DNA from: Roseospira visakhapatnamensis | GTDB taxonomy: Bacteria > Pseudomonadota > Alphaproteobacteria > Rhodospirillales > Rhodospirillaceae | DNA length: 48,170 nt | Direction of reading: 5' to 3' | NCBI RefSeq assembly: GCF_014197915.1 | Contig: NZ_JACIGK010000032.1 | Span: 1 to 48,170 of the forward strand | Shown here: positions 39,001 to 47,803 of the stretch, piece after piece | How the letters are laid out: each line of letters opens with the position of its first letter | How positions within the stretch are numbered: position 1 is the stretch's first letter | Position numbers and translations under genes: made by a program | Notes under the pieces: model-generated | Seen by the model: only the letters and a program-made list of their open reading frames with translations | Database searches by the model: none | Told to the model about the DNA's origin: nothing

Positions 39001-41783
39001 ACGTCCCGGCCGGCTACCAGCCCGCCGTGGGTCCGGATGGCAAAACCGTGCTGGTGCCCTCGGGCCAGCAGGCACCGTCCGGCTTCGACCTGTCGTCGAT
39101 CTCGCTGCCGATGACGGGCGATACCTTCGGGATGTTGCCCTCGTGGGTGAACAAACCGCTGTTCACCATCGGGGGCGATGGCGGGTTCGTGTGGGGTTCG
39201 TCGTCCTCAATGTACACGCCGGGGGTGACCGGCGCGCCGTCGCCCGGCCCGGCCAGCCTCGGCGGCGTCAGCACGTCCGGCGGGGGTGTACCGATCTCCG
39301 GCGGTCAACTTTTCGGCGCCGGCATGTACGGTATCTCTGGCGGCCTGGGCATCGCCAACGGCCAGTACTTCAGCGGTGCCGCAAACCTGGCGGCCGGGGC
39401 CATGATGCTGATTCCCGGGGCCCAGCCTTTCGCGCCGTTCGTGGCGCTGGGCGGAAGCATCCTGGAGGGTGTCTTCGGGAGCATCTTTGCCCCCACCCGC
39501 CCGCATCCGGCCGGCGGCGGGCACATCACCGTCAATCCCGACGGCACGGTCAGCACCGGCGCCTACTTCGGCAAGCACACCGACCTGGCGGCGCAGCAGG
39601 CGGCGGTGGACCCGTTCGGGGCCTTCGTCCAGCAGATCATGGACCTGACCGACGCCCGCCTGTCGGGCGCCCTGGACATGGCGATCAGCGCCGACGACGG
39701 CGAGTTCCGCCTGACCACATCGCACACGGGGGTGCCGGAGGATCTGCGGCCCTACGTGTCGAGCGTCAAGGACGGTCAGTTCATCGACTTCACGACCATG
39801 GAGGCGGCGCAGTCGGCCTACCTGCGTCACCTGGGCGGTGCCCTCGAGGACATGCCCGACGCCTCGCGGGTCCTGCAGGACGTGACGCCGGACAACATCG
39901 AAACGGTGCTGCCGGACCTGTCCTTTGTGATGGAGTTCGACCAGGCCATCGAGGCCATGACCGCCGGCGTGGTGTCCTTCAGCGAGACCGCGCGCGGCCA
40001 GATGGTGGCCGGCCTGAAGCAGTCGCAAGAGGCCATCGAAGAGTTCCTGGACTCCACCACGCGGCTGATGCCCGACCGCATGGCCGAGGCCGACGCGGCG
40101 GTCAAGGCGGCCGCCCTGTCGATGTTCGGCCTGACCGAGCAGAGCCGCATCCTGGCCCCCGAGATCCAGGCGTTCATCGGCCAGACCGAGGGGCTGCGGG
40201 ACCAGTTCTCCGCCGTCATGGGGGCCGCCGGCTGGACCGACGAGACCATCGGCGCGGCCGGCTTCGCCAGCCTGGCGGAGGCGGAGACCGAAGCCGTGCG
40301 GCGGTCCCTGGAAGGCTGGCTGGAGACCGTCGCCCTGACCCACGACGGCGCCGACGCGCTGGCCGAGGCCTTCGGCGACATCCCGGACATCCTCAAGATG
40401 CTGGCCGACGAGGTGGAACAGAGCCGCGCCGACCTGGAGCGGACCTACGAGCAGCGCTACGCCCAGGCCACCGGCACGCCCTACCTGAACCTGTCCGGGG
40501 TGGCCGATCAGTACGCGGCGGCCCTGGAGGAGGCGGCCGGCGTCGGCCTGGACGCCGCCGTGGTGACGCGCACCTACACGGCCGAGATCGCCGCCCTGGT
40601 GGACGAGATGTCCGCCGCCGACATCACCGCCCTGATCGACCAGTACCAGGGCGTCGACGTCGTGGTGGATGGCCTGCATCAGGCGCTGTTGGCCGCCGAA
40701 GAGGCGGCACAGGTGACGACGGCGCACGAGACCCTGCTGGCGGCCTACGAGGCGGAACGGTCCGCGCTGGCGGACCTGTTGACGACGCAACGGGACGTCG
40801 TCTCGGGCTGGCGGGCCGTGGCCGAGGCGGCGTCCGATGCGTTGTTGGGGCTGCGCACGGGCGCGGACACCCTCCTCAGCCCCATGGATCGCTTCAACAC
40901 GCTGGAGGCGGCGGTCCGGGACGCCTATGCCGGTGCCATGATGGGAGATGCCGACGCGGCGGCCACCCTGGCGGCGCTCGCGCCTGATCTGAACCAACTG
41001 GCGCGCGAGAACTGGGGCACGGGTGGTCAGACCCCCGAGACCTACCGCATGTTGGACGACATGCTGTCGGCGGTGGAGGCCCAGGGCCTGCGACAGGTCG
41101 GCGTCGAGCAACGGTCGCTAGACGCCCTGGAAAGCCAGATCGACAGCCTGACGGCGGTCGAGGCCGCCATCAAGGAGGGGGATGTCGCGACCCTGGCGTC
41201 GCTGGACGGGCTGAGCGTCAATCTCCTGGCGGCCGTCCAGGCGCTGGCGGCGGCCAACGATATCGCGCCGCCGCCCTGGAACGAGGCCGCCTATCTGGCG
41301 GCGAACCCGGATGTGGCGGCGGCGGTGGCCGGCGGCGCCTTCACATCGGGGCGCGCGCACTGGGACCGGCACGGTCAGTACGAGGCCGGGCGCCCCATGG
41401 GTTTCCGCCTGGGGGGTGCGATCCCCGGATACGCCGGCGGCGGCGTCGTCGGCAACGGCGTCTGGGACGTGGACAGCGTCATGGCCCGGTACGCGGGCGG
41501 CGGTGCGATCGCCCTGGCCGGCGGCGAGTTCGTGGTGCGGGCGCCGAGCGTGACCGACGCCACGCTGCCGGCCCTCGGCGCCATCAACCAGACGGGACGC
41601 CTGCCGGGGTTCGATGTCGGCCCGCTGGTCGCGGAAATCCGCGAGTTGCGGCAAGAGGTGGCCCAGCTGAAAGCCGAGGCCCGCCGCAACACGGACGTGG
41701 CCTATGCCGGGCACAACACCGTGGCCGAGGCGGTGCGCGACCAGGGCCGGACCATCCACACGGTGCGCCGCCATGTCGCGTAG
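36048..41783 (+). CDS. Tail tape measure protein
   Basis: This 1911-residue protein sets tail length and spans the tube. Residues 80-310 carry the tape-measure N-terminal domain: LPGGMREALDVTEAVALSMA, then GGKLRGDEFNSIMEQAPALA and AGELSADRVSAALRSVLP. Hydrophobic segments at about 385-465 (LDLVIGAWMVWQGLKAG; SIIATLLSAGAAGWLLW) and 1115-1145 may breach the host membrane. Long coiled coils follow. At about 1743-1785 is a 'YLAANPDVAAAV...HWDRHGQYEAGR' module, and then a Gly-rich stretch (GYAGGGVV). At the family's usual length-to-tail relation (about 1.5 angstrom per residue), the tail would be long, near 280 nm; that is an estimate. Confidence 0.95.
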   Translation: MAEINVIIDKIVIDDSGAVSGAAKVETAYERLARAAGEGATAADKTSMALARLGAAAGEFAAAGGRFVAGATQITTSMGVMVAQVTTAERAWTALELTMATAAGGMWGLKKEIAETVVEAHLFGGAADRAASAWSRLEMAAGTIGVGLSLNSLMQQAQEYHQAVSLIERAAGDQAGAVERDLYRISQAAGASFTDLARLTKSLDDLPGGMREALDVTEAVALSMASMPGSAQSAAAAVTQFTQAMQGGKLRGDEFNSIMEQAPALADALAEGLDVSAGSMRAMAEAGELSADRVSAALRSVLPGLRELREEMDLTLNQQTQMVQNALTRFSGQVDERAGASGVIGGTLMDVTERLESLEAQNAAVAVMEKFAVAGGMASDAAMLLANNLDLVIGAWMVWQGLKAGAGVVFFAGAMNTAEAAMARLGIATNTTTAAVTKFGVAATLGVSPLSIIATLLSAGAAGWLLWESRVTDAQVATQALIDVQQHLNKVTADHNILVGETTESIAAMTAAQREAALFDMAEAVEDQAEAVSKAVSSLRDAFDLNAMDFTGQGESALRLFNEFDRLVAKLGTGSQDLEAWLANMRTFADSLGGDVRASILKTIDAQQALIASTADVGESNQHVTMTARLLRDPTEEAALAFFELADGQSAAARAAAQMSREMDRARNTVDDLQTRVIRLQAAYTLFQRQGAEAAQELQRRFEASDLARAAQYSVQQIEELMVAEDRLTAALNEGYRAAENAAREATSVSRNHNTALEAANRLLEQYSQRDMPEAMRVEREYTDVIEEAITSGKVQIDTIHALIAARDEHVASIQAEAQAELGRLTDAPRLLDEETAAILAGGDALERLTREREIASATADQYTAVLEQAREAGLSEAEALETARMSAAALGRAMGDLDAAADMRAYWDAIEGESYAVSKDVADALVTGIHDGWDEGLDDLGDLLNTMLRDWQARLLAEPLTIVMDYAVASAPSVFGVPQATAGNVPAGYQPAVGPDGKTVLVPSGQQAPSGFDLSSISLPMTGDTFGMLPSWVNKPLFTIGGDGGFVWGSSSSMYTPGVTGAPSPGPASLGGVSTSGGGVPISGGQLFGAGMYGISGGLGIANGQYFSGAANLAAGAMMLIPGAQPFAPFVALGGSILEGVFGSIFAPTRPHPAGGGHITVNPDGTVSTGAYFGKHTDLAAQQAAVDPFGAFVQQIMDLTDARLSGALDMAISADDGEFRLTTSHTGVPEDLRPYVSSVKDGQFIDFTTMEAAQSAYLRHLGGALEDMPDASRVLQDVTPDNIETVLPDLSFVMEFDQAIEAMTAGVVSFSETARGQMVAGLKQSQEAIEEFLDSTTRLMPDRMAEADAAVKAAALSMFGLTEQSRILAPEIQAFIGQTEGLRDQFSAVMGAAGWTDETIGAAGFASLAEAETEAVRRSLEGWLETVALTHDGADALAEAFGDIPDILKMLADEVEQSRADLERTYEQRYAQATGTPYLNLSGVADQYAAALEEAAGVGLDAAVVTRTYTAEIAALVDEMSAADITALIDQYQGVDVVVDGLHQALLAAEEAAQVTTAHETLLAAYEAERSALADLLTTQRDVVSGWRAVAEAASDALLGLRTGADTLLSPMDRFNTLEAAVRDAYAGAMMGDADAAATLAALAPDLNQLARENWGTGGQTPETYRMLDDMLSAVEAQGLRQVGVEQRSLDALESQIDSLTAVEAAIKEGDVATLASLDGLSVNLLAAVQALAAANDIAPPPWNEAAYLAANPDVAAAVAGGAFTSGRAHWDRHGQYEAGRPMGFRLGGAIPGYAGGGVVGNGVWDVDSVMARYAGGGAIALAGGEFVVRAPSVTDATLPALGAINQTGRLPGFDVGPLVAEIRELRQEVAQLKAEARRNTDVAYAGHNTVAEAVRDQGRTIHTVRRHVA

Positions 41784-43314
41784 CATCGCCCTGGTGGAGC
41801 CGACGGTGGTGGACCGGGCCACGACGACGCTGGTCGTGCTGCGGTATGCCGTCGGCCCCTTCGTCACCGCGCCCACGGACACACCCGCCAGCACGCCGTA
41901 CCTGCCGCAGGTCCAGGCCCTCGGCGGCATCACCCAGGCCATCGGCACGGACGAGAGCCCGCTGGGGGCCTTGGACGTGTCCGGCCTCGTGCTGGGCAAC
42001 GCGCCCGATGACATCGGCCGCCCCCGCCCCCTGGACGCCCGCCTGTGCGCCGGAGACGGCGCGGGCTGGCCGGTGACGATCCGCCGTGTTCCGGCCGGGG
42101 GATCGCTGGCGAGCGCGACCGCCATTGCCACCCTGGTGCAGGAGATGCCACGCCTGACCCGGTCCACGGTGACCCTGACGGTGCGCGACCGCATGGGTGA
42201 CCTGGACACGCCAATGCTGACCACGCGCTACGCCGGCACGGGCGGCCTGGAGGGCGGCGCCGACCTGGAGGGCGTGGAGAAGGAGCGCACCTGGGGCCGC
42301 TGCCGGAACGTGCAGCCGACATACCTGGGCCTCAGCGCCGCAAACTACCCCCTGTGGTCACTCAACGGCGGCCAGCCGATCCAGGCCATCACGGCGGTGC
42401 GGGACGGCGGTGTGGACCGCGGGGCGGCCACCCCCGGCACGCTGGGCGCGGCGGACGGGTCCTGGTGGCGGGTCAATCTGGCGACGGGGACCCTCGAGAC
42501 GTACTCCAAGGGTGAATTCGATCTCACCGTGGACGTCGAGGGCGACGCGCGCGGCGGCGCGTTCCGCGATACGCCCGCCAGCCTGATCCCGGACATCCTG
42601 GTCCATCACCTGGGGCTGGCCCTGGAGTCCGACCTGGACGGCACATGGGCCACCCGGGCGGCGGAGCGGCCCTGGGCGGTCGGGTTGCACGTGCCGGCCG
42701 GGGACGGCATGACGGCACGGGAGGCCGTCGAGGCCCTGTGCCGGTCGGACCGGTTCTGGATGGCCTGGACACCGGCCGGACGGCTGACCACCGGCCCTCT
42801 GGGCGCGCCCTCGGGGCCGCCGTCCTTCGTCTGGCGCCCGGACCTGCACCACGGCGGCGTCGAGCCCGGCGACGACCAGGGCCTGCCGGTGCACGAGGTT
42901 TCCATCGGTCACACACGCAACTGGACCCCGGGCCAGCGCACGGCGGCTCTGGCGCCGACGGCGTCCGTGACCTTCGCGGAGACCGAATACCGCCGCGCGG
43001 TGAGCGAAGGCGCGTGGTCGGGCGCGGTCAAGGCACGGTGCCCCCTCGCGGGCACCCTCAGCCTTGATACGCTGCTGGCCGATGCGGCCGACGCGGCGCT
43101 ACTGCGGGGGGCCCTCGAAGCGGATCGGGCCGAGGCGCGCCGGGAGTACACCCTGGATCTGTTCCTGGACGCGGCCGAGGTGCCCGCGCTCGGCGCGGTG
43201 GGCACGGTCTACGACGACGTCGCGGGCTTCGAGGCCGGCCGGCGGGTCCGTGTCGTCGCCCTATCGCTGGCCGGTCTGCTGAACGGCCGGATCTCCGTGA
43301 CGGTGAGGGATTGA
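41773..43314 (+). CDS. Tail tip / baseplate protein, type unknown
   Basis: The 513-residue protein starts at ATG 41773, overlapping the tape-measure end by 11 bp. It has SRSIALVEPTVVDRATTTLV, GLVLGNAPDDIGRPRPLDAR and a C-terminal domain SVTFAETEYRRAVSEGAWSG. Following the tape measure, this place holds the distal tail or hub protein. The sequence is not close to lambda gpM/gpL, so a different hub type is likely. Confidence 0.65.
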   Translation: MSRSIALVEPTVVDRATTTLVVLRYAVGPFVTAPTDTPASTPYLPQVQALGGITQAIGTDESPLGALDVSGLVLGNAPDDIGRPRPLDARLCAGDGAGWPVTIRRVPAGGSLASATAIATLVQEMPRLTRSTVTLTVRDRMGDLDTPMLTTRYAGTGGLEGGADLEGVEKERTWGRCRNVQPTYLGLSAANYPLWSLNGGQPIQAITAVRDGGVDRGAATPGTLGAADGSWWRVNLATGTLETYSKGEFDLTVDVEGDARGGAFRDTPASLIPDILVHHLGLALESDLDGTWATRAAERPWAVGLHVPAGDGMTAREAVEALCRSDRFWMAWTPAGRLTTGPLGAPSGPPSFVWRPDLHHGGVEPGDDQGLPVHEVSIGHTRNWTPGQRTAALAPTASVTFAETEYRRAVSEGAWSGAVKARCPLAGTLSLDTLLADAADAALLRGALEADRAEARREYTLDLFLDAAEVPALGAVGTVYDDVAGFEAGRRVRVVALSLAGLLNGRISVTVRD

Positions 43315-43318
43315 TGAC

Positions 43319-44158
43319 ATGGCGAACGGACTCTTGAGCCGCACCAACCATGCGACAGAGGCCACGATCAGTGGCCTCGGCTGGGCGGGCCTGGACACGC
43401 TGCCCACCCTGCCGCTGGGCGTGCCGGCGCGATCCGCCGATCCCGCGCCCGGCCCGATCCGGCTGCGATGGGCGGCCCCGAAGCCGACCCAGGCCCTGTT
43501 TTTGGGCAGTACCAACCTGCAGCAGGCGGCCGAACTGACGGTCACGCGGTTCTCGGATACGGCGGCGTCGATCGAGATCGATCGCCAGACCAAGCCGGTC
43601 GTGCCCCGGCTGTACACCTGGGACCAGATGTACTGGGGCCACCCCGGCCTGTTCCGGGGCAACCTGGAAACGGCGGTCTACACAGCCTATCCCCGGATCG
43701 CCTGGATGACGTTCGATCGCGCGCTCTGCGGCGGCATGGACATCCAGGTCGACGACGCGGCCAACCCGGACGGCTACCTCCAGATCGGCTTTCTGTTCAC
43801 CGGCACGGCCCAGCGGTTCCGGATCAACTACGCGACCGGCCAGCGGGACATCGTGGTCCCGAACGGCTCTGTCGCGCGCACGGCCGGCGGGCATGCGTTC
43901 GTCGAGCCCGGCCAACCCACCCGGCGTGTGGAAATCCCCTGGGACTACATGGCGGACGGTGACCAGGAGGTGCTGGCGGACACCGTGTGGTCCCAGCAGC
44001 AGCATGGCCCGGTGGTCTGGCTGCCGGATACCGATCAGCCCGCGCTCTGCTTCCGCCACGGCGGCGTGTTCCAGATCCGGGGCGAGACCGCCCTGGATCG
44101 CGCCTACTGGGACCGCAGCAGCACGACGACCCTGACCCTGGAGGGGGTGACCCGATGA
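43319..44158 (+). CDS. Tail tip protein, function unknown
   Basis: The 279-residue protein starts MANGLLSRTNHATEATISGL and is beta-rich with many Trp (LYTWDQMYWGHPGLFRGNLE; RVEIPWDYMADGDQEVLADT), as in tail-tip or carbohydrate-binding subunits. Its stop overlaps the fibre gene start (ATGA), suggesting joint assembly. No family is recognised. Confidence 0.6.
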   Translation: MANGLLSRTNHATEATISGLGWAGLDTLPTLPLGVPARSADPAPGPIRLRWAAPKPTQALFLGSTNLQQAAELTVTRFSDTAASIEIDRQTKPVVPRLYTWDQMYWGHPGLFRGNLETAVYTAYPRIAWMTFDRALCGGMDIQVDDAANPDGYLQIGFLFTGTAQRFRINYATGQRDIVVPNGSVARTAGGHAFVEPGQPTRRVEIPWDYMADGDQEVLADTVWSQQQHGPVVWLPDTDQPALCFRHGGVFQIRGETALDRAYWDRSSTTTLTLEGVTR

Positions 44159-45732
44159 GCAGCAATCCGACCTTCCCGACCATTCAGGCGGCGATCGACT
44201 ACGCCGAGGGCCTGAACACCAACGTCTATTCCGCCGACGCCAACCCCGGCGGGCTGGATGGCAACGACGGGATGGTGGCGAACTTCGTGCCGGCGATCCA
44301 CGCCGTGGCGCGCATCGGCGAGGGGGTAGGCACCTACGACCCGGTGCTGCTCCAGACGCTGGTGCCGCATCTGGGCGACCTGGCCGCGCTGGCGGCGGCG
44401 GCGCAACTGGCGCCGGTGGCGGACGGGGAGTTCCTGCGCTACCAGACCGGCGCCGGCTACGTCGGCGCCGGTCTGGTAGCGCCCCCCACGATCGTGACAC
44501 CCTCGCCCGGCGAGGTGCTCACTAAGGACAGCCCGACGCTGGCGTCATCGGCCTATGGGTCCATCTACGGCGTCTCTCACGCGGCGAGCCGATGGATCGT
44601 GTATGCAGGGGGCACGGACACCATCGTTTACGATAGCGGCTGGACCGCCGACCTGACCAGCCACGACATCCCGTCCGGACACCTGCAGCCGGGGTCGGTG
44701 GCCTATGGCCTCGCCGTCCAGCACCGCGACGCGGCCGGGGTCGAGAGCGCCGAGAGCCCCCGCGTCGGTGTGGTGACGTCGGCGGGTTTCTCGGACCTGC
44801 TGCCGGTGCCGCCCTCCGTTCCCGCCATCGGCAGCGCGCATGCCGGAGGTTTTTATTGCGGCGCCATCTGGGACGAGGTCACGACCTCCAGTGATAGCCT
44901 GACCATCGCCACCGGCCAGATCACCGTCACGGTGACTGATCAGGCGCCCTTGTTCTACGCGGGCCAGTCGGTGCGGCTGGTGTCGCGTGGTGACGCCGGC
45001 AACCGGCGCATGGAGGGGACGGTCACCAGTGGTTGGGGGACCGCGCTGGTGGTCAACGTCACAAGCATTACGGGCGCGGGCACATACACCGATTGGTCGG
45101 TGACCGCCCGGTATCGGCTTGTAGTGGCGCCCAAATCAGCCGGGGAATCATCGGCGTACGCGATGGCGGCGTCTGAGGGCGCGTGGCCGCCCGCCACGGC
45201 CACACTGACGAATGGTCAGGCGGCCACGGCAGCGCTGCTGGCGGCCGGCACCGCGAGTGTGTACCCGGCGCCACATTGGGCGGCCGGCCTGACTATCGGC
45301 GGGCGTGCGGACTGGTATGTGCCAGCCCGAGACGAGATCGAGGTGGCATGGAGGAACTTAAAACCCGACGCGGCTAACAACAATACCGGAAATCGCATTA
45401 AAACGGACACAAACTATGAGAGCGGTGGTAACGAAGACGATGTGGACTCGGATACAATGGGTGTAAACAGGCACTCAAGCCCGGAGGGGGGCGCATACAC
45501 TACCACAGTACCAGGTCAGACAGCGGTCACGGCGTTTATGCTTGGGAACGAGGAGGCTTTTAAGTGGGGATCAGGTGTTTACGTGTATTACGTAACGTCT
45601 AGTGAAATTAACGAACAGCAGGTCTGGGCTCAAGGCTTCAATTCGAATGACGCCGGCGGGCAATCAATATCAATTAAAACGTCCGTCACCAGCACCCTCT
45701 TTATTCGCGCCATGCGTCGCGAGATTTATTAG
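44155..45732 (+). CDS. Tail fibre / receptor-binding protein with DUF1566-like tip
   Basis: The 525-residue protein has a helical N-terminus (FPTIQAAIDYAEGLNTNVYS), an Ig-like section at about 105-220 (PPTIVTPSPGEVLTKDSPTL; a 'SxxxSxxWxIYxxGxxTxVYDS' pattern used by phage tail proteins), and a C-terminal DUF1566-like tip (about 386-525: WYVPARDEIEVAWRNLKPDA, SSEINEQQVWAQGFNSND, FIRAMRREIY). The tip is AT-richer and has codon use unlike the rest. DUF1566 domains are C-type-lectin-like folds seen at phage tips, so this part probably sets host range. A fibre-assembly gene follows. Confidence 0.75.
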   Translation: MSSNPTFPTIQAAIDYAEGLNTNVYSADANPGGLDGNDGMVANFVPAIHAVARIGEGVGTYDPVLLQTLVPHLGDLAALAAAAQLAPVADGEFLRYQTGAGYVGAGLVAPPTIVTPSPGEVLTKDSPTLASSAYGSIYGVSHAASRWIVYAGGTDTIVYDSGWTADLTSHDIPSGHLQPGSVAYGLAVQHRDAAGVESAESPRVGVVTSAGFSDLLPVPPSVPAIGSAHAGGFYCGAIWDEVTTSSDSLTIATGQITVTVTDQAPLFYAGQSVRLVSRGDAGNRRMEGTVTSGWGTALVVNVTSITGAGTYTDWSVTARYRLVVAPKSAGESSAYAMAASEGAWPPATATLTNGQAATAALLAAGTASVYPAPHWAAGLTIGGRADWYVPARDEIEVAWRNLKPDAANNNTGNRIKTDTNYESGGNEDDVDSDTMGVNRHSSPEGGAYTTTVPGQTAVTAFMLGNEEAFKWGSGVYVYYVTSSEINEQQVWAQGFNSNDAGGQSISIKTSVTSTLFIRAMRREIY

Positions 45733-45744
45733 GAGGGAAGTAGC

Positions 45745-46332
45745 ATGAGATACCTGCGCTATACTTACGTCGACGCCGTGACGGGCATCTCCGCGACGGC
45801 AGGCACTCCGCGCGACGCCCCCCGACCGCCGGACGTAGCCGGGTTGATGTATCTGTGGGCACTGGAGACGGAGTATCCGACGGAGGCGCCCACGTTCTAC
45901 GGCCGCGCGCCGGACGATACCGACCTGACCGTCCCTGGTGTCCTCGCCGAGGTGACGGTGGCGGAATGCCTCGCCGCCGGCCAGCGGGAGTGGCGTGCCC
46001 GCGCGACGGAGGCGTTTCGTCGCTCCCGCGACGCCGGACTGGATGTGGAGACCGGCGGCGGCCCCCTGCATGTGGAGACCGATGACCCGGCGCTGGGACA
46101 GATCCGCGCCCTGCGGGACCTGCTGGTCGACACAGGCGGGACGCAGGCGTTCGTCACCCGTGCCGGGGCGCGGGTTGTCGCCGATGCGGCGATGATGACC
46201 ACCATCCACGGCGCCGTGGCGGCCCGCTGGCAAGCCCTCCTGGCGCGCGAAGCCGCTTTGTATGACGCCATCGACGCCTGTACGGCCCCGGCCGATTTGC
46301 GGGCCATCGACACGGCGGCCGGCTGGCCCTGA
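45745..46332 (+). CDS. DUF4376-like tail fibre assembly protein
   Basis: The 195-residue protein has an N-terminal part with MYLWALETEYPTEAPTFYG and a C-terminal DUF4376-like domain: GLDVETGGGPLHVETDDPAL, then VTRAGARVVADAAMMTTIHG and ACTAPADLRAIDTAAGWP. The family follows tail fibre genes and is taken to assist fibre assembly or to cap it. A ribosome site (GGAGGGA) precedes the ATG. A terminator lies 28 bp after the stop. Confidence 0.75.
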   Translation: MRYLRYTYVDAVTGISATAGTPRDAPRPPDVAGLMYLWALETEYPTEAPTFYGRAPDDTDLTVPGVLAEVTVAECLAAGQREWRARATEAFRRSRDAGLDVETGGGPLHVETDDPALGQIRALRDLLVDTGGTQAFVTRAGARVVADAAMMTTIHGAVAARWQALLAREAALYDAIDACTAPADLRAIDTAAGWP

Positions 46333-46360
46333 GCCACCGTGCCGCCGCCCACCCCATCCG

Positions 46361-46384
46361 CCCCGCCCTCGCGCGGGGTTTTTT
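46361..46384 (+). terminator. Rho-independent terminator after tail genes
   Basis: CCCCGC (46361-46366), loop CCTCGC, GCGGGG (46373-46378), then TTTTTT (46379-46384). It separates tail genes from the lysis module. Confidence 0.8.
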
Positions 46385-46408
46385 GTGTCCCGAGACAGAG
46401 GAGGCCCC

Positions 46409-46738
46409 ATGGCCGATCCGATCACCTGGGAGGCCCTCGGCGCCGGCCTGGCCCTGCTGGGGGGTGGTGGCGCCGCGACCGCCTGGATCGTGGCCGAGAT
46501 CAACCGGGCGCGCCGCGAGTCGTCCGAGGGCCGGGACCGGCTGCACCGGCGGCTGGACGCCCTGACCACGGAGATCGGCCAGACCTACGTGCGGCGCGAT
46601 CTGCACGCCGCCGATCTGCGCACGGTGCACCACGCCCTGGAAGAGACGAACCGCATGCTGACGTCCCTTGCCGGCCGCGTCTGCCCCTATGACGCGGGCG
46701 ATGGACGCCCGCGATCGAGAGAGGAGGATCGCCCGTGA
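46409..46738 (+). CDS. Membrane-anchored coiled-coil protein in lysis module
   Basis: The 109-residue protein has one N-terminal membrane helix (LGAGLALLGGGGAATAWIVA) and then a charged coiled coil (EGRDRLHRRLDALTTEIGQT). This layout resembles i-spanins (Rz) and some lysis accessory proteins. Its stop overlaps the GTG start of the endolysin. A small lipoprotein-like frame at 47687 could be the outer partner, but that is weak. Confidence 0.55.
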   Translation: MADPITWEALGAGLALLGGGGAATAWIVAEINRARRESSEGRDRLHRRLDALTTEIGQTYVRRDLHAADLRTVHHALEETNRMLTSLAGRVCPYDAGDGRPRSREEDRP

Positions 46739-47445
46739 CCCCCGTCCCACCCCCCGTCCTGCCGACCGAGGCCGTGCTGGCCGCCACCGCCGGCGGGCGG
46801 CTGTCCGAACGCCAGGCCGCCCTCATCGCCGCCGTGGCCGCCGAGGCGCCGGCCGCGCTGCCCCCCGCCGGCATCGACACGGCCCCGCGCGTCGCCCATC
46901 TGCTGGCGCAACTGGCCCATGAGTCCGACCGCTTCCGCACGACGGAGGAATACGCGTCCGGTGCCGCCTACGAGGGCCGCCGCGACCTGGGCAACACCCG
47001 GCCCGGCGACGGGCGGCGCTACAAGGGCCGGGGGCTGATCCAGTTGACCGGCCGCGCCAACTACCGCCGCTTCGGCCGTTTGGTGGGCGAGGACCTGGAG
47101 GCCCGCCCCGAGCGCGCCGCCGAGCCGGCGCTGTCGCTGCGCATCGCCGCCGCCTACTGGACGGACCGGGGCCTGAACCCGCTGGCCGACGCCGACGACA
47201 TCCGCGCCATCACCCAGAGAATCAACGGCGGCACCAACGGCCTGCCCGACCGGGTGCGCTGCCTGGAGCGGGCGCGCACCGCCCTGGCCCAGCAGCGGCT
47301 GGCCGACCTGGGCCACGACCCCGGCCCCATCGACGGCCGGTGGGGGCCGCGCACCGGCCGCGCCCTGCGGGCCGCCACGGGCGCCGCCGACCTGGCCGCG
47401 CTGTGGGCGGAGGCTGTCGAGCCCCCGCCGAACCCTGACCCCTGA
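46735..47445 (+). CDS. GH19-type endolysin with peptidoglycan-binding tail
   Basis: The 236-residue enzyme uses GTG at 46735 and has the GH19 (chitinase-like lysozyme) site: LLAQLAHESDRFRTTEEYAS, with E63 as acid and E71/E72 as base, then RRYKGRGLIQLTGRANYRRF and ITQRINGGTNGLPDRV. A short peptidoglycan-binding repeat (LGHDPGPIDGRWGPRTGRAL) ends the protein. It cleaves the glycan strands of peptidoglycan at lysis. It has no signal peptide, so it needs a holin. Confidence 0.92.
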   Translation: MTPVPPPVLPTEAVLAATAGGRLSERQAALIAAVAAEAPAALPPAGIDTAPRVAHLLAQLAHESDRFRTTEEYASGAAYEGRRDLGNTRPGDGRRYKGRGLIQLTGRANYRRFGRLVGEDLEARPERAAEPALSLRIAAAYWTDRGLNPLADADDIRAITQRINGGTNGLPDRVRCLERARTALAQQRLADLGHDPGPIDGRWGPRTGRALRAATGAADLAALWAEAVEPPPNPDP

Positions 47446-47457
47446 AGGAGACAGACC

Positions 47458-47667
47458 ATGGACTGGATCGTCACCCATTGGGACGAACTGCTGCTGATCG
47501 TCACCGGACTGATCAGCGTGGCCTCGGCCATCGCCGCCTTGACGCCCACCCCCACCGACGACCGGCTGGTCGGCGCGCTGCGCCGGATCGTGGAGGCCCT
47601 GGCCCTCAACGTCGGCCATGCCCGCCCGGCGCCGCCGCCACCCCCGCCCTCGGCCCCGCCGGAGTGA
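47458..47667 (+). CDS. Holin-like small membrane protein
   Basis: The 69-residue protein starts MDWIVTHWDELLLIVTGLIS after AAGGAGA. A single membrane helix (about 10-27) is followed by a helical stretch and a Pro-rich tail. It follows the endolysin at once, the place of a holin. One helix only would make it a pinholin-like or class III type; function is inferred from place and size. Confidence 0.6.
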   Translation: MDWIVTHWDELLLIVTGLISVASAIAALTPTPTDDRLVGALRRIVEALALNVGHARPAPPPPPPSAPPE

Positions 47668-47686
47668 GGGGACGCCGGGGGCGGCG

Positions 47687-47791
47687 ATGATCGGCGCCGT
47701 CCTGCGCCTGGGACCCGTCCTGGCCGTCGGCGCCGTGCTGCTGGCGGCGGCCGGTGGCGGGGGGCCAGGATGCGGAAGGTACGGGGGTTGA
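47687..47791 (+). CDS. Possible lipoprotein-like peptide, 34 residues
   Basis: MIGAVLRLGPVLAVGAVLLA is a signal-like segment, then a Gly-rich stretch with one Cys at residue 29. A lipid-anchored o-spanin (Rz1-like) would look like this, but the lipobox is poor (GPGC). No clear ribosome site. This is the last possible gene before attR. Confidence 0.3.
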   Translation: MIGAVLRLGPVLAVGAVLLAAAGGGGPGCGRYGG

Positions 47792-47803
47792 TGGCAGGAA
47801 ACC

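Noticed and set aside
39207-41111. 634-residue minus-strand ORF opposite the tape measure
   Set aside because: Same reason: antisense frame kept open by high GC.
44155-45732. Diversity-generating retroelement
   Set aside because: The DUF1566-like tip is a possible target, but no reverse transcriptase or template repeat is seen in the window.
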